Positions 4,568 through 7,450 of a stretch of DNA of 7,450 bases are shown one piece after another. The DNA comes from Nanobdellota archaeon (lineage in GTDB: Archaea; Nanobdellota; Nanobdellia; Pacearchaeales; GW2011-AR1): the NCBI GenBank assembly GCA_018821425.1, contig JAHJMH010000044.1, positions 1 through 7,450 on the forward strand, read 5' to 3'. Within the stretch, counting starts at the first letter, position 1. Every line of letters begins with the position of its first letter. The notes under the pieces are model-generated. The model ran no database searches. It worked only from the letters and a program-made list of their open reading frames with translations, and was not told where the DNA came from. The translations under genes and the position numbers were made by a program.

Positions 4568-5347
4568 ATGAGGCATAAAAATATGTGGGCATTCTCTTTT
4601 CTTGCGCTGTCATTAATCCTCGTTGTAATAAAATTCACTTTCAGTCCAACTGGTGCTTTCATCGGCCCTGCTATGAAAAGTTCATATTCCACTTTTTTGG
4701 GTTTAGCTTTCTTCATTGTTTCATTCTTGATGTTCACTAGCAGGCAAACACTCGACGCAATAATGATTCCAACCGGCGGAGAAAAATTAAATGTTCCTAG
4801 AACAAAAAAAGCACTGGAAAAAAAAGATTCGTTGAAAGACGACGGATACTTTGTTATAAGCGGATATTACCCTCATGGAAATATTAGGGGAATGAAAAAA
4901 AGTCAGGACTATTCTATCTACAAAGATCTTAGGAAGCATGGAGTCATTCCAAAAGGGATTATGATTGAAGGACAAGCTCACGACACTCTTGAAAACGTAC
5001 TTTACTCTTTGAAAAAAATAAAACAACGAGCAGAAAAAGAAAATCATCCTGGGAGAATTGACGTCGGCGTTGTAACATATCATGGACATTTCAAAAGATT
5101 CAAAGATTTCCATAGGATGGCTGTAAGTCGTGGATTAATTAGAAGAGATGATTTTAGACTTCATGAAATTCCGACTAAAGAAACCGCCAAAGACAAAAGG
5201 TATGAATCCAATCTTCTAAGAAAATTATATCATGGATTCAAGCTCTCCACAATTGGAATATATAAATCTCAAAGAGGCAGGATAAAACATGTAAAACAGA
5301 ATCCAATAACTAAGTGGGCTCATAAGTTAAAAAACGTTCTTAGATAA
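4568..5347 (+). CDS. Membrane-anchored DUF218 (YdcF/ElyC/SanA-like) protein
   Basis: This 259-residue protein has two N-terminal membrane segments (about 7-24 and 40-57) and then a DUF218-like Rossmann-type domain. Family landmarks appear in order: DAIMIPTGG (63-71) for the usual 'IIVLGGG', an arginine at 78, GYFVISGYYP (93-102) for 'ILVSGG', GVIPKGIMIEGQAHDTLEN (125-143) for 'GVP...I..E..S.dT.EN', and VGVVTYHGHFKRF (166-178) for 'vtlVTs.yHm.RA'. YdcF binds S-adenosylmethionine; ElyC and SanA affect cell envelope integrity. No reaction is established for archaeal members. The last 60 residues are strongly basic. Similarity is clear in motif order but divergent in detail, so this is a family-level call. 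It is followed 40 bp later by sufB with its own promoter. Confidence 0.75.
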   Translation: MRHKNMWAFSFLALSLILVVIKFTFSPTGAFIGPAMKSSYSTFLGLAFFIVSFLMFTSRQTLDAIMIPTGGEKLNVPRTKKALEKKDSLKDDGYFVISGYYPHGNIRGMKKSQDYSIYKDLRKHGVIPKGIMIEGQAHDTLENVLYSLKKIKQRAEKENHPGRIDVGVVTYHGHFKRFKDFHRMAVSRGLIRRDDFRLHEIPTKETAKDKRYESNLLRKLYHGFKLSTIGIYKSQRGRIKHVKQNPITKWAHKLKNVLR

Positions 5348-5357
5348 TCACAAAACC

Positions 5358-5365
5358 CTTAAATA
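5358..5365 (+). promoter_or_regulatory. TATA box of sufB
   Basis: CTTAAATA, preceded by CAAAACC (BRE-like), is centred 26.5 bp upstream of the ATG at 5388. The block AAACC(C)TTAAATAAT is nearly the same as that ahead of sufS. Confidence 0.65.
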
Positions 5366-5387
5366 ATCCTTCCCAACTGATTCTAGC

Positions 5388-6776
5388 ATGGAGATTAATC
5401 GCAACGCTTACGACCATCACAATCCGGAAAATCTAATTTTTAAATCAGAACCTGGGGTTGGCAAAGAACTCGTTCGGCAGATTTCAAAAGACAAGGAAGA
5501 ACCGAAATGGATGTTGAAAAAACGACTTGAAGCCCTGAAGCTCTTTGAAGAAATGCCGTTGCCAACATTCGGCCCTGACCTTTCCGAATTAGATTTCAAG
5601 GAAATTCATTTTTACATGCGACCCGATTCAGTTAAAAACTCAAGAAGTTGGGCAGAAATTCCAGAAGATATTAAACAAACTTATGAGCGTTTGGGAATCC
5701 CTCAAGCCGAACGCGAAGCACTTGCCGGCGTCGGCGCACAGTATGAATCGGAAATAATTTATCACAATCTAAAAAAAGAATGGGAAGCGCAAGGCGTTGT
5801 TTTCCTCGATTGCGACGCCGGTCTCAAAAAATATCCTAAATTATTTGAAAAGTACTTCATGACCTCTTGCGTTCCTGCAACTCTTCACAAATTCGCCGCG
5901 CTTCACGCCGCTGTCTGGTCAGGAGGAACTTTCATTTACATTCCAAAAGGCGTTAAAGTTGAACTACCACTCCAAGCATACTTCAGAATGAACGCAAGAA
6001 AAGGCGGTCAATTTGAACACACGCTTATTATTGCGGATGAAAATTCAGAGGTTCACTATCTAGAGGGTTGTTCCGCACCCGTTTACGACGAAAATTCTCT
6101 TCACGCGGGCTGCGTCGAAATCCATGTTTTGAAAGGGGCGAAAGTCAGATACTCAAGTATAGAAAACTGGAGCAAGAATACTTACAACCTAAATACAAAA
6201 AGAGCGATTGTTCACGAAGACGGAATCATGGAATGGGTCAACGGAAACACCGGAAGCAAAGTCACGATGCTCTATCCTTGCAGCGTCCTTTTAGGGAAAA
6301 ATTCAAAAACAGATTACATCGGAATCGCCTACGCCGCGCGCGGTCAAAACCAAGATACAGGATGCAAAGTTTATCATCTCGCGGAAAACACAAAATCGCA
6401 CATTGTAAGCAAAAGCATTTCTCTCAACGGAGGGATAACAAACTATAGGGGATTAGTAAAAATAAATAAAGGTTGCAAAGGCGCAAAGTCAAGCGTCCGC
6501 TGCGATGGTCTGCTTCTTGATAGCCAAAGCGAAGCAGGAACAATCCCGAGCATGGACGTAAAAGAAAACGACGTTGAAGTTTCGCACGAAGCCACCCTCG
6601 GAAAAATCGGCGACGAACAACTTTTCTACTTAATGTCGCGCGGTTTGTCAGAACAAGAAGCAACAAAAATTATCGTCTCAGGTTTCATTGAACCTCTGAT
6701 AAAAGAACTTCCAGTGGAATACGCTGTGGAATTAAACAGACTAATAGAACTTGAGATTGAGAATAGTATCGTTTGA
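5388..6776 (+). CDS. sufB: Fe-S cluster assembly scaffold protein SufB
   Basis: This 462-residue protein is close to the usual SufB length. SufB is the scaffold of the SUF system: it accepts sulfur from SufS and, with the ATPase SufC, builds clusters in the cytoplasm. Core family segments are present: YESEIIYHNLKKEWEAQGVVFLDCD (119-143), TSCVPATLHKFAALHAAVWSGGTFIYIPKGV (159-189), EGCSAP (226-231), SSIENWSKNTYNLNTKR (256-272) and SHEATLGKIGDEQLFYLMSRG (399-419). Cys372 (in VRCDGLL) and His400-Glu401 are spaced exactly like Cys405 and His433-Glu434 of the E. coli protein, so the sulfur-transfer/cluster residues seem intact. These residues and the C-terminal SHEAT region favour SufB over SufD. 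sufC is not adjacent in this window. sufS lies 591 bp downstream, after a toxin-antitoxin pair. Confidence 0.97.
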   Translation: MEINRNAYDHHNPENLIFKSEPGVGKELVRQISKDKEEPKWMLKKRLEALKLFEEMPLPTFGPDLSELDFKEIHFYMRPDSVKNSRSWAEIPEDIKQTYERLGIPQAEREALAGVGAQYESEIIYHNLKKEWEAQGVVFLDCDAGLKKYPKLFEKYFMTSCVPATLHKFAALHAAVWSGGTFIYIPKGVKVELPLQAYFRMNARKGGQFEHTLIIADENSEVHYLEGCSAPVYDENSLHAGCVEIHVLKGAKVRYSSIENWSKNTYNLNTKRAIVHEDGIMEWVNGNTGSKVTMLYPCSVLLGKNSKTDYIGIAYAARGQNQDTGCKVYHLAENTKSHIVSKSISLNGGITNYRGLVKINKGCKGAKSSVRCDGLLLDSQSEAGTIPSMDVKENDVEVSHEATLGKIGDEQLFYLMSRGLSEQEATKIIVSGFIEPLIKELPVEYAVELNRLIELEIENSIV

Positions 6777-6821
6777 AATTTCACATTTAGAATAAGTGGA
6801 TTAGGGAATGCAACCGATAGA

Positions 6822-6829
6822 TTTAAAAT
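6822..6829 (+). promoter_or_regulatory. TATA box of the putative antitoxin gene
   Basis: TTTAAAAT is centred 25.5 bp upstream of the ATG at 6851, in the 74-bp gap after sufB. It argues that the small downstream frame is a real, separately transcribed gene. Confidence 0.55.
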
Positions 6830-6850
6830 TTATGATTCTCTTAACAAAAT

Positions 6851-7042
6851 ATGAAAAAGCAATTAACTATAACTAAAGAAGATTTGGAAGGATTTATGGG
6901 GCAATTAGATGATTTTACCAGAAAAGTTGAAGGAATAAAATCTACTATCGCAATTTTACAAGATAGAGAATCAATGCAAACTATCAGAGAAAGTGAAAAT
7001 AACCGAGAGGAAAAGAAAGACCTAGAAGAATTCATTTATTAA
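6851..7042 (+). CDS. Putative antitoxin of a RelE-type toxin (small helical protein)
   Basis: This 63-residue, highly charged helical protein starts KKQLTITKEDLEGFMGQLDDF. It has a central segment VEGIKSTIAILQDRESMQTIRESE (26-49). That segment resembles the C-terminal toxin-binding pattern 'LEETLEILSDPELMEAIRES' found in many RelB/Phd-type antitoxins, from memory of those families. Such peptides wrap around and block the RelE toxin. There is no obvious DNA-binding domain, although the first residues could form a short strand. The neighbour on the opposite strand is a clear RelE/ParE-like toxin, and the two genes overlap by 4 bp at their 3' ends. A usual pair would be co-directional with the antitoxin first, so this convergent layout is odd. 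If it is not the antitoxin, it is an unassigned coiled-coil protein. The ATG is supported by TATA spacing. Confidence 0.6.
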   Translation: MKKQLTITKEDLEGFMGQLDDFTRKVEGIKSTIAILQDRESMQTIRESENNREEKKDLEEFIY

Positions 7043-7296
7043 TAAACCTTATGCGAACCTGCATCCTCAATAAAAATTATTCCTTCCCGCTCATTTATAA
7101 CATAAACAATTCTTATGTTTGAACCAAGCCAACAAGCCCACTTTCCTTTCAGGACTCCATGAAGCGGATGTGCCCCACAATTATTGTAAGGATTTTCCTT
7201 TAGTCTATCTAATTTTAAATTGATGCTCTTTTTCTCAGAAATATATCTGTTCAGTCTCTTTTCTACTTTCTTATTCGAAGTAAAAATCCGATACAT
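7039..7296 (-). CDS. RelE/ParE-family toxin (probable mRNA interferase)
   Basis: This 85-residue protein has the standard small-toxin length. It begins MYRIFTSNKKVEKRLNRYI (first strand and helix). It continues with LKENPYNNCGAHPLHGVLKGKWACWLGSNIRIVYVINE (33-69) and ends EGIIFIEDAGSHKVY (71-85). The 'HPLHG.LKG.W......RIVY.I' core and the closing 'GSH.VY' are typical of RelE/YafQ/YoeB-like folds. Arg62 and the C-terminal His82 and Tyr85 are candidate catalytic residues. RelE-type enzymes cleave mRNA on the ribosome, whereas ParE-type members act on gyrase; the Arg and His favour the RNase type. The start is supported by a TATA-like box centred 24.5 bp upstream. Its 3' end overlaps the putative antitoxin gene by 4 bp. 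It diverges from sufS. Confidence 0.85.
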   Translation of the reverse strand: MYRIFTSNKKVEKRLNRYISEKKSINLKLDRLKENPYNNCGAHPLHGVLKGKWACWLGSNIRIVYVINEREGIIFIEDAGSHKVY

Positions 7297-7315
7297 AACT
7301 AACCAAGAAGATTCA

Positions 7316-7325
7316 ATTTAATAAA
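7316..7325 (-). promoter_or_regulatory. TATA-like box of the toxin gene
   Basis: Minus-strand TTTATTAAAT is centred 24.5 bp upstream of the toxin ATG at 7296. It implies that the toxin has its own promoter rather than sharing one with the antitoxin. Confidence 0.5.
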
Positions 7326-7338
7326 GATAACGAAAAAC

Positions 7339-7346
7339 CTTAAATA
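7339..7346 (+). promoter_or_regulatory. TATA box of sufS
   Basis: CTTAAATA, preceded by GAAAAAC, is centred 25.5 bp upstream of the ATG at 7368. It closely matches the sufB promoter. It sits about 22 bp from the toxin's TATA box, facing the other way. Confidence 0.6.
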
Positions 7347-7367
7347 ATGAACTCTTGCTCTTTCTGT

Positions 7368-7450
7368 ATGAAACTAACAAACTCCTCTGTAAAGAAATTG
7401 AAAGAAGATTTTCCTATTTTCAAAAACAATCCCGGGCTCATATATCTTGA
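7368..7450 (+). CDS. sufS: Cysteine desulfurase SufS, N-terminal fragment (runs off window)
   Basis: Only the first 27 codons are in the window. The peptide MKLTNSSVKKLKEDFPIF is followed by KNNPGLIYL. This matches the N-terminus of SufS/NifS-type cysteine desulfurases, where 'I+.DFPIL.......LIYLD.AAT' is standard and leads into the PLP-enzyme fold. SufS takes sulfur from cysteine and passes it to the SufB scaffold, so the two genes form one pathway here. The ATG is supported by TATA spacing. The catalytic lysine and cysteine lie outside the window, so SufS rather than IscS/NifS is inferred from the sufB neighbour and the N-terminal style. Confidence 0.85.
   Translation, partial: MKLTNSSVKKLKEDFPIFKNNPGLIYL

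Noticed and set aside
4787..5113. 108-codon minus-strand frame
   Set aside because: Antisense to the DUF218 coding region, Phe/Ser-rich composition typical of a complement shadow.
6068..6448. 126-codon plus-strand frame inside sufB
   Set aside because: Arg/Lys/Ser-rich frame-shadow of sufB, whose own frame is fully conserved through this stretch.
5388..6776. Call as SufD instead of SufB
   Set aside because: The Cys372 and His400-Glu401 spacing and the C-terminal SHEATLGKIGDEQLFYLMSRG block match SufB.
1..7450. CRISPR array, insertion sequence or integrase-associated tRNA insertion
   Set aside because: No regularly spaced repeats, no transposase or integrase, and no repeat of the tRNA-Ser 3' end was seen.

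Overview
The window reads as a piece of an archaeal chromosome with modest GC content, most likely from a small-genome lineage such as the DPANN group; the lineage is inference. The archaeal call rests on three things. Nearly every gene has a TATA-like box (TTTTAAA, CTTAAATA or TTTATA) centred about 24.5-27 bp upstream of its start codon, with no convincing Shine-Dalgarno site, as expected for leaderless transcripts read by TBP/TFB. The tRNA-Ser has no encoded CCA. The gene content (PC4-like protein, LemA-HtpX pair, SufB, archaeal RelE-type toxin) also fits. TGA serves as a stop and TGG as Trp, so the standard code applies.

Left part (1-1140): the C-terminal end of an unrecognised protein, about 220 bp with no supported gene, a 51-residue two-helix membrane peptide, a PC4-type single-stranded-DNA-binding protein on the minus strand, and tRNA-Ser(CGA). 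The PC4 gene and the tRNA diverge from what looks like one shared TATA box.

Middle (1141-3759): a Na/Pi-cotransporter-family membrane protein, then a LemA protein and the zinc metalloprotease HtpX. Each has its own promoter. The LemA-HtpX pairing points to membrane protein quality control.

Accessory stretch (3762-5347): a small putative lipoprotein on the minus strand, a repeat-rich intergenic region with two copies of the palindrome GACATATGTC, a DUF1858 redox-disulfide protein, and a membrane-anchored DUF218 (YdcF-like) protein.

Right part (5348-7450): sufB, then a small putative antitoxin on the plus strand meeting a RelE/ParE-family toxin on the minus strand tail to tail, then the start of sufS. 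SufB is the scaffold and SufS the sulfur donor for iron-sulfur cluster assembly, and their promoters are nearly identical. No sufC or sufD is visible here. The most unusual points are the convergent toxin-antitoxin arrangement inside the suf locus, the twin palindromes between divergent genes, and the shared TATA box.
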